A stretch of DNA of 64,000 nucleotides from Pisaster brevispinus. Taxonomy: Eukaryota; Echinodermata; Asteroidea; Forcipulatida; Asteriidae. Where the stretch lies: the NCBI GenBank assembly GCA_023634235.1, contig JAMKCF010000007.1, forward strand, positions 4,072,001-4,136,000, written 5' to 3'. The position numbers and the translations under genes were made by a program. This document shows, in pieces, positions 49,189-60,739 of this stretch. The first letter of the stretch is position 1. The number at the start of each line of letters is the position of its first letter. The notes under the pieces were generated by a model. It saw nothing but the letters and a program-made list of their open reading frames with translations, was not told the origin of the DNA and made no database searches.

Positions 49189-50378
49189 TTAAACAAAGAA
49201 ATTGTCAATAATATTTGCCCTAACGGCATCCCCAGCTGCAATTTTCTCCTCTGCAACATCGTTTTTGTTGTGATCTTCATCCACTTGATGTTGATAATTA
49301 TCTGGGTCAAGATTTGGTTCTTTCAGGTCCTTGCTGATGTTAAATATAATACATCAGGCAGTGATTATGTCACAAGCCCTCTCTGGCACATTCTGCATTT
49401 CATGACCAATTAGACATCTAAATTGTATTCTTAAGCTGCCCGTTCACTTGCTCAATAATCATTCGTGTGGCAGCATGGACCCTGTAAAAAAAATTCAAGT
49501 ATGAATAAATGACATAAAATAACAGACCTTTGGCAAAGATATGTGTTCTCTAAATGTTTTGTATTTGTCCTTATTTGCATTTTCTTATTTATGTATAAAT
49601 GATTGTTGACCCCCACCCCCCCCCCCCCCCCCCCATCGTCGGACTTGATAAGTGCATTGTTCCCTGTCATTAAAGTTAAACGTTTCCTAATTTACCTGTT
49701 GTATGCCCTCTCTGCATTGGTATGAGGATCTAGTAGTAGGGTCATTAACCACGGCCGTATTGGGTAGCCAGAATCGCCCAAGAGAATGCCCTGCAGCCTG
49801 CCACCTTCAAACAGCTGCCCTATCCGACTCGCCTGTAGGATGCGGCTATCATGGGTGCTACCTGGCCACCTCGCAGCTACTTTCGTGATCCGATAATTAG
49901 CATTGCATATAAGTTGGACATTTATGCCGTGTCTGCCTTTTCGGTCGACGTATATGTGTTCATTGTCCCCAAGTTTACATCCATGAATACAAATGTGGGT
50001 CCCATCTACCACACCAACTAGTTGAGGGGAATCCTCCGATGGCAAAAAAAGCTCTCTGCACATCCTGCAATGCTGCTGGGTTTGATGGAAATAAAATGTA
50101 TTCATTTCTCATATGACACAGTTTCAGAGTAGCCATTCTTACTACCCTGGAGGATGTAGCAATGCTGCAGCCGTGAATCTCACTTGCACAGTCGAACAGA
50201 GAGCATGTGCCATAGAATCTGAGGGCGATGAATACATATAAACTTCCTGATAGTGCTCTGTTTCGCCTTGTTGGTAGTGTTGCAAACCTTCCTCTAACAA
50301 ATCAATGATGTGCATGCACCCAAACCGCGTAAAACGATATTTTTGGAACATCTGCACAAAAATCTGCATTGAACTCAT
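49189..50378 (-). pseudogene. Harbinger (HARBI1-like) transposase, decayed
   Basis: Exon 1, 50378-49696, and exon 2, 49481-49189, are joined by a GT/AG intron (AYN-R-VHAATR). The family features are FIALRFYGTCS, VGVVDGTHI (first Asp), VDRKGRHGINVQ, LLGDSGYP (second Asp) and MIIEQVNG (Glu), the DDE_Tnp_4 catalytic triad. Frameshifts lie near 50285 and 50045. In-frame stops follow LKNT in exon 2 and interrupt ACDIITA. It is therefore not functional as read. It would have cut and pasted the element that carries it. Confidence 0.85.
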
Positions 50379-51061
50379 CTAGTGGGTTCTTCCTATCTCT
50401 GAAAACCCTCTCTCTGCGCAAAGTACGCTGATTTTCCCTTACAAGAAGTTGAAACGCCATAATTTGTCGAGATAACGTAAGTTTACCACCTAAATAACTG
50501 AAATTGCAACAAATGTGTTGAATTTTAGTGCTGTTAAGTTTTCCGCCAAATTGTCATTGAGACTTAAGATTAATTGTTTTAATTCTAAGATTGATTATGA
50601 TCAAGTGTGAGGCTAAGATCGATTTGTGAGTAAAGTTAAAATTGGTATTAATCTTAACTTGCTTTATGAAACAGAGATAAGATTAATTGTAAAATTGAGG
50701 AGTTTAAGATTGATTGTTTGAAGATAAGATTGATTATTTGGAGATAAGATTAATTGTTAAGCTTTATGAAACACCCCCCAGATGTTTTGTTTTCATAAGA
50801 GACAAGGCTGCATCAATATTGTTTCACATCACTTGGCTGGACTCCTGTTATCGTCAAAGACCAGTCAGGACCAGAAGACACTGAATATCTGTCTGGATAC
50901 AGCTATAGATCACACACGAGCACATATAGAAATATATTCAAGTATGTTGTTTTTCTCAAGCTCCGAATGAGTCCCACACTTGTTATCTTGACAGATGGTA
51001 AAGTCAGTGCTACACCTCAGCGTGGCAGTCTCTCCTAACTCGGCTACGGTATCCTCCGGAT

Positions 51062-51237
51062 TTTACAAATTTGTTCGTACACTTTTGTATATGCCACGCT
51101 TAATGGACACAAAAACATTAAGCAGGCACATTGTTTGAACATCGTCCCTTTCTAAGGCTTCACTTGCAAGGTCTCTGAGACCGTCTCATTTTCAAAAATG
51201 TAACAGTATCTGCTCTTTTAGGCATGTGTCTTTAGGC
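51062..51237. other. Short unique stretch beyond Ig copy 3
   Basis: Homology to the Ig genes ends at about 51061, before the signal-peptide region. Nothing recognisable up to the minisatellite. Confidence 0.5.
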
Positions 51238-51820
51238 CTTACAGCCTCATTCTAAACACACGTATCAGTCTATACGCTCAATAAGCCTTTCTACCTGACA
51301 ATCTCATTTTAAACACACGTATCAGTCTATGCTCTTTGAGCCAGTTTATTTTGGCAACCTCTTCTTCAACACAGGTATCAGCTTATGCTCGACTGAGAGC
51401 AAGTCTATTTTAGTAGCCTCATTTTCAACACACGTACCAGTCACTGCTTTGTGAGCCAAAGTTTGCAGCCTCATTATCAACACACGTATCAGTCTATGCT
51501 CTGTGAGCCAGTCTAGTTGGCAGCCTCATTTTCAACATACGTATCCGTCTATGCTCTTTAAACCAGTTTATTAGGCAGCCTCATTTTCAACGCACGTATC
51601 AGCTTATGCTCGACTGAGAGCCAGTCTATTTTAGCAGCCTCATTTTCAACACACGTACCAGTCTATGCTTTGTGAACCAGAGTTTGCAGCCTCATTATCA
51701 ACACACGTATCAGTCTATGCCCTGTGAGCCAGTCTAGTTGGCAGCCTATATTTCAACACACGTACCAGTCTATGCCCTGTGAGCCTGTCTATTTGGCAAC
51801 CTCATTTTCAACACACGTAA
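51238..51820 (+). repeat. 55-bp minisatellite, about 10.5 units
   Basis: Same unit as 35707-36506, with some longer units that carry ctcgactgagagcaagtcta. It lies about 745 bases before the ATG of PAN copy 5. Confidence 0.9.
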
Positions 51821-52565
51821 GAAGCACAAATTAAAGCATATCAAGTTTTATTATTATTTTATTCAAGATAATTATATATTTGTCGAAATTCCTTCCGTGA
51901 TTTTGTTTGTTTCCTCTCATTTGTTTATAAGTGTTGTTGTTGTTGTTGTTGTGTTTTTTCTCTTCTTCTTCTTTGGGGGGAGGGGGTTCTTTACAAATGA
52001 TTAACGATTGGCTTGCGATTGTTTTCTAAGCGTGATTCCAATTTCTTCTTTTCTCTCAAAAATGTTTTTTTAACGAAACTTGTATTAAAAGGTGTAGGGC
52101 TGCAACTTGTAAATCAGTGCAAATTTGAGGGTAGATAACTTTTATCTAAGCCAGTGAGCATGTACCAAGCACAACTCGCTCGCTATAATTTAAACTACTG
52201 TCTTAAAAAGACTGGTAAGAGCCGACTAAGCTGTTGGTTGTATACAATAAAGTAACATCACTATCATCAAAGATTGATTCTTTCGTTCAGTGTCTGAATT
52301 TAAAAAACATAACATTTGCAAACAAAAATCATGTTGAAATTTGTTTAGCATTATTTTTTTCTCCGAATAATTACGCAATGCACCTTTAAAACTAACTGAA
52401 AAATCAATACAAAAATAATACTTGTGCGTAGAGCATGACGTGTACGGCAGATAAGCATACGTGGCATTAGGATTTCCCATGGAAACGTCAACATTTGTAT
52501 TGTATCCGAGTCCGTATAGTTTGGAATTTTTATTTTGACACACCTTACTCTGCCAGAATAGGAAA
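51821..52565 (+). other. 5' flank of PAN copy 5
   Basis: Shared with 36507-37291 and, inverted, 8908-9609. GTT repeat at 51931-51950. No exon recognised. Confidence 0.55.
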
Positions 52566-54856
52566 ATGGACATCAAGAGCAGTTTGGTGTTACTATTGTT
52601 TGAGATGTTTCTTAAAGTTTCAGCATCTTATAGTGTGAATGGTCTTTACCGAGGGGTCTGGTACCAGCCGGTAGAACACCACGCCCTACTAGGCCAGTCC
52701 TTCATGACTATCTCGGGCATCTCTGCCGTCAGATGTTCAGTTCGCTGTCTCAGCCATCATGGATGTTTCTCGTTCAACTACGATCACACCAATCAAGTCT
52801 GTCAGATGAACAGCGTTACTGGAGATCAAATCTGCGACAATTTTCAAGGAGTGTTGTCTTTTTCTTATTACGACGCAACTGCAAAACCATTGACTTGCCA
52901 GGTACTAATTAATTACTGTAGGTTCATTAAGATAATTTAACCAAAACAATTAGTTTTAGTCACTAACGTAATTATTATGTGTTTGTGACCCGTAGTTGGT
53001 TTTAGGTCGGAGTATTTGGGAAAGAGGACTCGACTTTTTGTTGTACTCTGGTGTCACATATTTGTTTTCTGCAAGTATAGAAGACGGATGAAAAATATAC
53101 AAGTTGACTCGTCTTCTACCAGAATGTGAATTCACTTAATATAAAATAACAGGTTTTTAGATTTCATAAACGAATGATGTAAAATTAAAGAGTAAGGGTT
53201 TGCTTAAGGCACTTAGCAAAGAGAACAAGACGGCGCAACGGTTCCCGCCAAAAGCTTGCTGACCGCCGCCAGTGTGTAAATACGTGACTTTATATGTTTA
53301 AGTCATCGTAAACGCAATTAAATATAATGGTTAGACGTAAATATTCACGCCAGTGTTCAGTATTTACTGAATAAGTTATTTGCAGTGAGATTAAGCTGAA
53401 TTTAGTTGTTTCTGAATTTCTCAATAAGCGGGAAGGAGGGTCGTCTCGCAAACGATACAATCTTAACTAGCAAAAAGACGATAAATCTCAGTAAATATAA
53501 GGTAACTCTACAATGGATGTGCTCACGTCTATTGCATAACTTAACCAAATACAATTACAAGCATGAGATGTGAACAGAAAAACATATTTACAAGCAATAA
53601 TAGAAGACGGAGGACAAATTTACAATTTTACTCGTCTTCTACCAGAATGAGAATGACAGCAAAACCTAGGGTACGCCGTCACGGTGTATATGCTTATTTG
53701 AATTTGAATTGAGGGGGATACTAATCATACCGGTTACATAGAGTTAGGTAAAACAATGGGTACTATTATGTACACATGATGAAAAGGTCAAATGCAATTT
53801 TCAAATTTTAATTAATTATTTATTTGTTTATTTATTTATGTTTTTTTTTTTGGTTTTTTTGTTAATTTTTTTTTTTTTGTGTTTTGTGTGTGTGTGTGTG
53901 TGTGTGGGGGGTGTTTACCAGGTTTAAAATTACTTTTTTTTCAATAGCAATAAGGAACACAAACTAGTATTTTATTGTCATATTTCAATTAAAGGAGTAA
54001 TTGTTTGGCAATATTAGACGTGGCTAAATACAACTTGTTGTATTTACAACTTGATTTCAGAACAATTCTGCATTCAGAAACTGGAAAAGCACTCCGCTGA
54101 AGATCTGCAGTAATTCGGGTAAGTCATGGTCATGAATGATAGTACATATTTTTACTAAAAGTACAATGATTTCATAAAACAGTCAATCTCTGATCGTCCT
54201 TATTTGTGATACACCTCTGCCATAATATGGACAGGGAAGAAATATGATTTGTTTGTCTTGCCCCAAAATCCAGAGAAGCTCGGTCTTGAAGATGGTTCGA
54301 TCCCCGATGAGAGCCTGACCGCATCAAGTATCCGGACTGAAGGTGCATTCATAAGTACACCGGCTGGTGGCCGTCTCAACAAGATACCTCCTTATCCTAA
54401 TATCATAGGAGCATGGCACCCTTATGTTGCGGATACCAACCAGTGGATACAAGTGGAGTTAAGCAGCCCGACTTACGTCACTGGGTTACTCACACAAGGC
54501 CGTAACGGTGGTGTCGCCCAGTGGGTGACTAAGTACAAAGTGCAGTTCCAACCGCCCTCTCCGGCTTGTCTAGTTGACGTTAAAGACCAACTTGGTCAAA
54601 CTCAGGTATGTTGATTATAGTCTTCCTTTAATTTCATATCTTTTTTCAAATTATACAATCCCCTCTTTAATTAAACTATCAACATTATGTTATTTATCCT
54701 CCCTCTCCCTTCTAGATATTCAATGGTAACAAGGATAGAAACAGCATCGTGGAGAGGCGCTTCATCAAGCCCGTCCTGGCTGTCACGATTCGCGTCGTGC
54801 CCGTTGAGTGGGAGTGGTTCATCGCTCTGCGTTTTGAGCTGCTTGGCTGTAAATAA
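52566..54856 (+). CDS. Secreted PAN/apple plus F5/8C (discoidin) protein, copy 5, intact
   Basis: Exons 52566-52901, 54061-54118, 54274-54605 and 54716-54856 give 288 residues. Signal peptide MDIKSSLVLLLFEMFLKVSA; PAN/apple domain with CSVRCLSHHGCFSF; linker exon with KSTPLKIC; F5/8C domain from EKLGLEDGSIPDES to LRFELLGCK. Exon 1 is nearly identical to copy 4. The linker has Ser where copies 1, 2 and 4 have the first Cys. Loop differences from copy 4 include TEGAFIST against TEGIYIGT, and GGVAQW against GGDPQW. Intron 1 carries a ~765-base insertion not in copy 4, and intron 2 lacks the minisatellite. Likely extracellular; ligand unknown. Confidence 0.9.
52980..53743. mobile_element. Insertion of about 765 bases in intron 1 of PAN copy 5
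   Basis: Comparison with intron 1 of copy 4 shows flush homology up to gtaattatt and again from agttaggtaaaacaatgggt, so the sequence between is inserted. Inside are two direct copies of a short hairpin, agaagacgg ... ctcgtcttctaccagaatg, at about 53081-53125 and 53607-53650. The element class is unknown. Confidence 0.6.
53826..53912 (+). repeat. T-rich run and GT dinucleotide repeat
   Basis: Poly-T with single interruptions, then gtgtgtgtgtgtgtgtgt and a G-run in intron 1 of PAN copy 5. Confidence 0.85.
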
Positions 54857-57109
54857 GTTCCATGCAGCTATAAGACCAATCGGCACCTTTGCAGCAGACT
54901 AGGAATTGTGTTCGCATAGAATCAGATATCATCATTAACCATTCTATGACGTATGCGACAAAAGTTGGTCTTTGGCATCATAATTAATGATATTGTGAAC
55001 TCTTTGTTTTGACAGTGCAGACAATATGCTAGCTTGCAATTATATAAAAGTAGTCTCCCTCCAGTACAGCAGGGGATCGATGATTCGATTATCTAATTTG
55101 ACACACTTTGGTTTTGGGGAAATTTTGGCTTGAAATTAATTCACTGGTCACGTTTGAGTGAAAACAGCAGGAAACGATACAGATGTTGTTAGGGATTTGG
55201 TTCGCGTTCCTATCAGGCCGAGCTGATTTCTTCCAATGTGAAGTTTGGGGTCTGCAGACATTTTCCTGTTGTAACGTCAGCATGTCAGACATAAACTTTT
55301 CTCTGGAAGATTGTTACTGGTCTGAACTTTAAAATTATTGAACTTTCTAATTTAAATCAGCTTTCTTTTGGAATATTACTACTCCTTTATGTTGTCTTTC
55401 AAAAAAGAGGAAATTCACTCAATTCGTCGATACAGGTTTAATTATTTTATTGTACCATTATAATACTTGATTTAAAAGCAACTGCATTGGCCATAAGAGT
55501 AATATTTAGCTATTTTAGTTTGAATTTAGGCTAAATAGTTAATATCAAATAGATCATAATTTAGCTGCGCGACCTCACAGTCGAAACAGGTAGTTTTAAG
55601 TTAAGATTGTTCTATGTATTTTACTAATAATGTTCACGCACAAAATCCCATTGCTTTTATATACACAATATGCACATCTCATTATGTCCTAGTACAGCTG
55701 CAAAGCAAGTCCAGAGTAGTTTGTAGAAAAACATTCAAATTTCCACTAGGTTTAAAAATGAATCAATAATTACTTTTAGAGTTGAACTTTGACACTTCCC
55801 TAGTTGGGTAGGGTGGTGTGGGTGACATCATCTTTAAAAAGGGGGCAATTGAGAGGGGGAAAAGGAGTTATAAAGGATGGTAAGTTAAAGATGTGTGTGA
55901 TTGTTTGCCTGAAGATTAATGCCTTATCGCTGAAACTATCTGAAATAACAGTAAACATCCGGTATTGCCCTTTGTGTGGGTGGGGCAACAGTGATGGTAG
56001 AATGTGATGGCTCCTTATCAACAATTGAGAACCCAGTTACAAGCGTTACTTTTATATAAATTATTTCAGAAGCTAACTGGATTAAGGTGCATTAAAGCCT
56101 AATTACTACCTTTAAATTCCATTACTTGCTGGGTAGATTAGAAGGTAGTGGCTCCTTACAAACAAATGAGAACCTACGAAACGTGCCACTATGTTTGAAA
56201 ATGTATCATTAATCATTTCTAGAGTTGGAAGCATTTCGACAATCCCCTATGTATGGGTGAGGTTGGATGGCACCATGCTTTATGAAAGGCAGTTGATACT
56301 TTGTTCAACAAGAGTTTAATATAAAATATTAAGTTGAAGAGTGTCTGTCTCACAATGAATGCATTGACATCGCTGAAACGATCTTGACTTAATAGTCGGA
56401 GAAACAGTGTCATCAGGAGGAAGTGGTAATACTAATAAATGGAAAATCAGAAACAAGGTGTAACATGAAACTTTATTTTTTAAAGATAACTTGATTAAGG
56501 TTAATCAATGACCAAAAGGATTGTCGTAAACAATGTTCGTCCAAATGTATCAATGGGTGTGACCGCAGAGACTTTCTCTGCTACTAAAGTTACAAATAAT
56601 GATTGTTGGTTTTAGCCTTACACCGATATGTGAAAGATTTATGGGTGTATGGGGAACATTTTGAAGAGAGACAAAGGAATTGATTTGCCAAAAAAGACAA
56701 ATCTGTTACGCTTTCTCAATCATTATTATGTATATATATTTTGTCTTCTGGCTGTTCCCGAGTTTCCCCCCACTTTGCCCCTGTTTTTAGAGAGCAGCTG
56801 AGGGTGTGCATGTAGTAGGAGCAGACAGGAACTGGTAATGACGACAATATTGAGCCAATAATCCTAAGCCAGCGGAGTGTAGTATGCAACGAAAATATGG
56901 ACAATATTTGCGGCTGGACTTATGCTGTTTTCCTATCTGGAAACGGGTCCCATTGTTTTGCGCATCATTTCGTCTTAGACAGGTCCATAAAAGGCCCCAT
57001 GCGTATATAATAAAAACCTTGATCTTGCCATCAAAATCATTCAAATCACGCTTAAGTTGTTTCTGAATTGACACAAATGGTTCGTCGAGTACAAGGGTCG
57101 GGTGAGTAA

Positions 57110-57600
57110 AATTATTATAATAATATTATAATAATAATCTAAGCATTAATATATAGCGTTCTTACCCCAAAAGGTACTACAACGCTTTACCACAACAAGT
57201 ACAACACTCAACAACAAACCATACAAAGGAATGAGAAAGAAATAACAGGCCTAGTTAGCAAAATAAGTCTGAACAAAATGAGGTTTGAGCGATGTTTTGA
57301 ATTCAGTAAGTAAATGGCATGACGTGTTTGATTCTTTCATAGGTTTGGAGCAGCTGCATACAAACCTTTGGCAGATGAAGAGTATCTGGTTTGAGGTTTT
57401 GTGAGAATCCTTGTATCTGAGTTGGAACGGAGTGTGCGATTAGGCTGGAAAGGAGTGGTAAGTTCAGTAAGGTAATGAGGCAGTTTCATTCGAACATTTA
57501 TATGTGATTGTTAACAACTTGAAGATGACACGTTCGTGAATAGGAAGCCAGTGGAGTTGTTGAAGGAGGGGTAAGACGTGGTCAGATTTTGTGTATACAT
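57110..57600 (-). mobile_element. Retroposon 3' fragment
   Basis: Starts with an ataataataatctaagc tail followed by atatatagcgttcttacccc, read on the minus strand as a repeat-tailed 3' end. A tandemly duplicated copy is at 62220-62705 (shared words include tttggagcagctgcatac). Family not identified. Confidence 0.5.
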
Positions 57601-58462
57601 AATTTTAAAATACTATTACTACGAGCCCAAGTAAAGCTTACTGACTTTATTGTTATCTTAACAAAGGGACTTCTATAGTTGGACCTAGGGTTAACCCGAA
57701 TGTCAACCAGAATTAGTAATCATAGCATAGATTGGTTAAAATCACCATTGATTAAATGCTACTGGAATTATTCTCAGAATAAAAGATTACGTTTAGAAAG
57801 AGATTTTAAAGTTATCTTTTGTGACGTGTAAATAATTTATCATCAATCGATAGAGACGGTGATCTTGAGACGTGTTTTGCAAGTCAAGATGATAATCAAT
57901 ATCAACAGCCTCCAAAAAAGAAAAATAGTATTCTCTTCTTTTCTCGTCTTGTAATCTTATATTGACCCAAAGAAAACAAAAAAGAAACTCTTGTTTGTCT
58001 TCCTCTTTTAAATAAAAGTTATCAAAATGTATGCCTTTGTTTGGTTATAAAAACATTTGCCTTTGGTTCTGACGAGCAGGAAATATATGTTTTCATCGTT
58101 TCGTCCTGTATTTTGTTAGAAGTTTTGTAAAAACATTTCCCCTAAGGCAGTTCAGAATGGCTGTTATAACTGGACTGAATCCTTCAAGTTACAATTTTAT
58201 TCATATGTTCTTATTTTCCTCAAATGTTTCATGAAAGAGCCGAAACACTAACATCGACAGTTTTGTGTGGATATCATCTTTTTGTCCTACAACTACAACC
58301 ACTTTTGTTATGAAATACACCTCTTCAAGTAAACTCGACTGTTAAGTTATTACATAAACTATTCAAACCTCTATATGCATTGTACATTGACATGTTTTCA
58401 GCACGTTGAAAATCAAAGTGATCAATTAAACCAAACAATCATTAGACTGTGATAAGAAATGC

Positions 58463-58704
58463 ACTACACTCTGAAAACTCCGGGTCAGGACAGACCCGGA
58501 TTCCAGTCCCAGGGGGCCTGACCCGATTCTGGGTCAGATTGATCCGGAAAACTGGTGAAAAACAACGGAATATAAAGTTCTTGCGTCTATTTGACACAGA
58601 TTCCGGGTCCTACTGACCCCAAAATTGGTCAAGCCCCACGGAACCCGGAATCCAGGAATCCGGAATCCGGGTCAATTCTAACCTGGGAGTTTTCAGAGTG
58701 TAGT
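58463..58704. mobile_element. Palindromic MITE, copy 1
   Basis: Ends ACTACACTCTGAAAACTCC and, inverted, ACTACACTCTGAAAACTCC. The interior is rich in gacccgg / ccgggtc and gaatccggaatccgg words, so it can fold into a long imperfect hairpin. No coding content and no clear target duplication. Confidence 0.75.
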
Positions 58705-59446
58705 CACCTCTGTGGAGACAGATTTCAGCTGAATGTTCTTTTATTTATATTATGGTTGTTAATTTGTCTGTCATAGATACGACTTAACAAAGATACGACT
58801 CAGCAGTTATTTTTTCAAAGTGTCGTTGTCTGTTCAGAATTATATTTTGCTAGACTCAATTTTAGTAATTTTATCCCTGTGGCAATTTCTTGAATACTAT
58901 AACTTGGTTTCATAATGACGCACCGATTTCTTACACAAAGGAGTCCGGTAGAGTTTTGTCCCGCCCCTTCTAACCAAATAACTGACCCCCCCCTGTTGAT
59001 TGACACCATGATAAATTAAACGTGCATTATAGTCTAGCTTATGATATATGGCTTATGGACAGACTAGCGAGTAGAGATTTGTTAAGACAATTGAAATATT
59101 AAAAGTATGTCAGTATGTGGTGACAACGATTCTCACTGCAGGGTTTAAATAAACCAGTCTACCCATCATGCAGTAAGTATCCTAAATCTAAAACCATAAA
59201 CAACTGCATACAAAATTGTTGTTTATGTAAAAGTTAATCTCTGGCTAAAGTAAGTTACCGATCATGCATTCAAGTGTCGTTTTATTGTAGTGTTAATATA
59301 CAAGTGCTGTCTACTCCTAGTTGGGCTTCAATAGCTTCATACATGTTGCTATCTACAACAATTTAAGCAGCGTGCGATTAACGTCTTGAATTACGTCTAT
59401 TATCGCCCTGTCGAAGTTCCCGCATGATACATCATGGAGAGATACT

Positions 59447-59995
59447 CTACTTAAGTATCAGTTCTTGGTAACTGGATGGTGTAGTCTCCTTACTGACTGT
59501 AGAAGCAGCCTGCCCGTGTAGTTGGGTTTCCATTTCCTTATACGCTCTGTCATCTCCAGCATTTCGATCTTCGTCAGATTCACGGCTTGTATTGCGTCTA
59601 GCTTTGTATTGTCCTCTCCAGACCGAGAAGTACATCAAGACTATATTAAATAGTATTGAGAAGAAAACACACCTAACTGAGACGGCTAGTATGGCGACAT
59701 GGGTATGTTCCTCTCTCCCCAGGATGGGAGGCTTAGACGGGGGTTCGGTATCGTCTACTGACTTCACCCATGGTCTGGTGATGTCTTTAGCGATACCTGT
59801 GGGTAGAGTAGACTTAACGATGTCATGGGGAAACTCAGCAGGGTTGACGGTGAGAGACTCTTCAGTGTCGGGTACTTGAGTAGCGGGTGTTATCAGTTCC
59901 TTCTGAGACTGAATGAGTATCAGATAGTTATCACTAGTTTTTACAGATTTAGTTCCAATGAATGACTTACAATACACGTTAGTCTGTTGGGACAA
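59447..59995 (-). pseudogene. Ig-domain receptor copy 4, 5'-truncated, charged membrane helix and short ITIM tail
   Basis: The reading joins at TNVYC, the last strand of domain 2. Everything upstream (signal peptide, domain 1, most of domain 2) is missing and replaced by unrelated sequence. A stalk of about 75 residues follows, then a helix at about residues 99-125 (HVAILAVSVRCVFFSILF...) with Arg108 inside it. The tail is only about 57 residues, with AYKEM and SSYQEL; the latter fits the ITIM consensus. The tail shares ETQLHG with copies 2 and 3 but is otherwise different. The reading itself is clean for 182 codons. It could be the 3' exon of a gene whose 5' part was not recognised, but a fragment is more likely. 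Confidence 0.65.
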
Positions 59996-59999
59996 ATTG

Positions 60000-60739
60000 G
60001 CAAAAACCCGGATAAAGCGGCTCTTATAATCTTGGGGCAGGGTGTTTGTTTTTTTGCTGCTAGGCTTTCAATCTGTCTGTATGGTAGTTGGTTTGTTGTT
60101 TTCTCTGTACAAGGAATACCATTCACTTAGTAGTGTTGCAAAATTCAACAATTTCATGTACAAAAATCACATCAATATTCACGGTGGTTGTCGAAGACAG
60201 AGAGGGAATGAGGGTTAGTTAGGGGACAGCTTGATTATTGCACACAAATTTATCTCTTGGGACAAAATTTAATAGTATTTTGGTTTCTCTCACGGTTGTG
60301 AATTGAGGAATAAGGAAATGGCTTGTGCGCCTAAGTTCTTCCTTTTGATAGACCCAGAACATCTCAGATGTTACCATTCAGTAGGTTTACAGACTCTGTG
60401 CATCACCGGAGATACAAAACTTAAGGTTCAGACACAATGTGGACTATTTCTTTCTCCCTTTGGAGACCACGTTTTTTTTTTTTTTTTTTTTTTCAGTTAA
60501 ATCATAACCACTGACATTTCCAGCAACTGCAACACCCACAAATCCTAACTATCAAAATGAAATGGAAAACTGCTTTGTAGAAAAATGACAGGATCCAGAA
60601 GAATTTATGAAAAACACAAACAACCTTAATGGAATGAAACTAGAAAAGAAAAGAGAAAAATATGTCAGCACCAAAAGGGAACTAACGGTAATAAACTTGG
60701 GAGTGAAAGCCGCTATCGTAGTTGTGTGGAAAAGTACTT
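60000..60739. other. Intergenic, no gene seen
   Basis: Unrelated to the Ig genes although it sits where the 5' part of Ig copy 4 should be. T-run at 60472-60493. Confidence 0.5.

Larger units (their letters stand above)
44502..50778 (-). mobile_element. PIF/Harbinger DNA transposon, about 6.3 kb
   Basis: The 17-base terminal inverted repeat is GGGAGTGTTTCATAAAG at 44502 and, inverted, GGGGGTGTTTCATAAAG at 50778. The target duplication is CAG at 44499-44501 and 50779-50781. Subterminal agattaattgtt-type repeats lie at 50640-50760. It carries a decayed transposase (49189-50378 minus) and, on the opposite strand, an exon that may belong to the second, DNA-binding protein (47868-48142). The remaining interior (44520-47860 and 48150-49180) shows no recognisable gene; it contains GT repeats at 45595-45610, a G-run at 47641-47655 and a C-run at 49613-49634. 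It sits inside Ig copy 3. Confidence 0.87.
43009..51061 (-). pseudogene. Ig-domain receptor copy 3, broken and split by a Harbinger transposon
   Basis: Two parts on the minus strand: 51061-50782 (domain 1 from the GHPEDT-like region to DVKQY) and 44498 to about 43095 (end of domain 1, domain 2, stalk, membrane helix at about 43890-43970, long tail). The signal peptide is missing. Domain 1 has an in-frame stop after SICARV and further frame changes. The tail is shifted after KNGSEEWNRK and again in KPLASF, where a C-run lost one base. The last motifs, LIYADL and MVYADI, are still recognisable at about 43170 and 43105. The original stop after the last motif is gone; the reading would run to a TGA at 43009. 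It is the inverted relative of copies 1 and 2. Confidence 0.82.
54857..59446. other. Intergenic between PAN copy 5 and Ig copy 4
   Basis: The stretch 55000-56230 matches the equivalent intervals of the other modules. From about 55643 onward it is repeated in tandem at 60740-63930. It contains a retroposon fragment (57110-57600) and a palindromic MITE (58463-58704), listed separately. No gene seen. Confidence 0.55.

Noticed and set aside
58591..58776. Short proline/glutamate-rich ORF, with a relative at 63708-63890
   Set aside because: Both are readings of the palindromic MITE's gaatccggaatccgg repeats.
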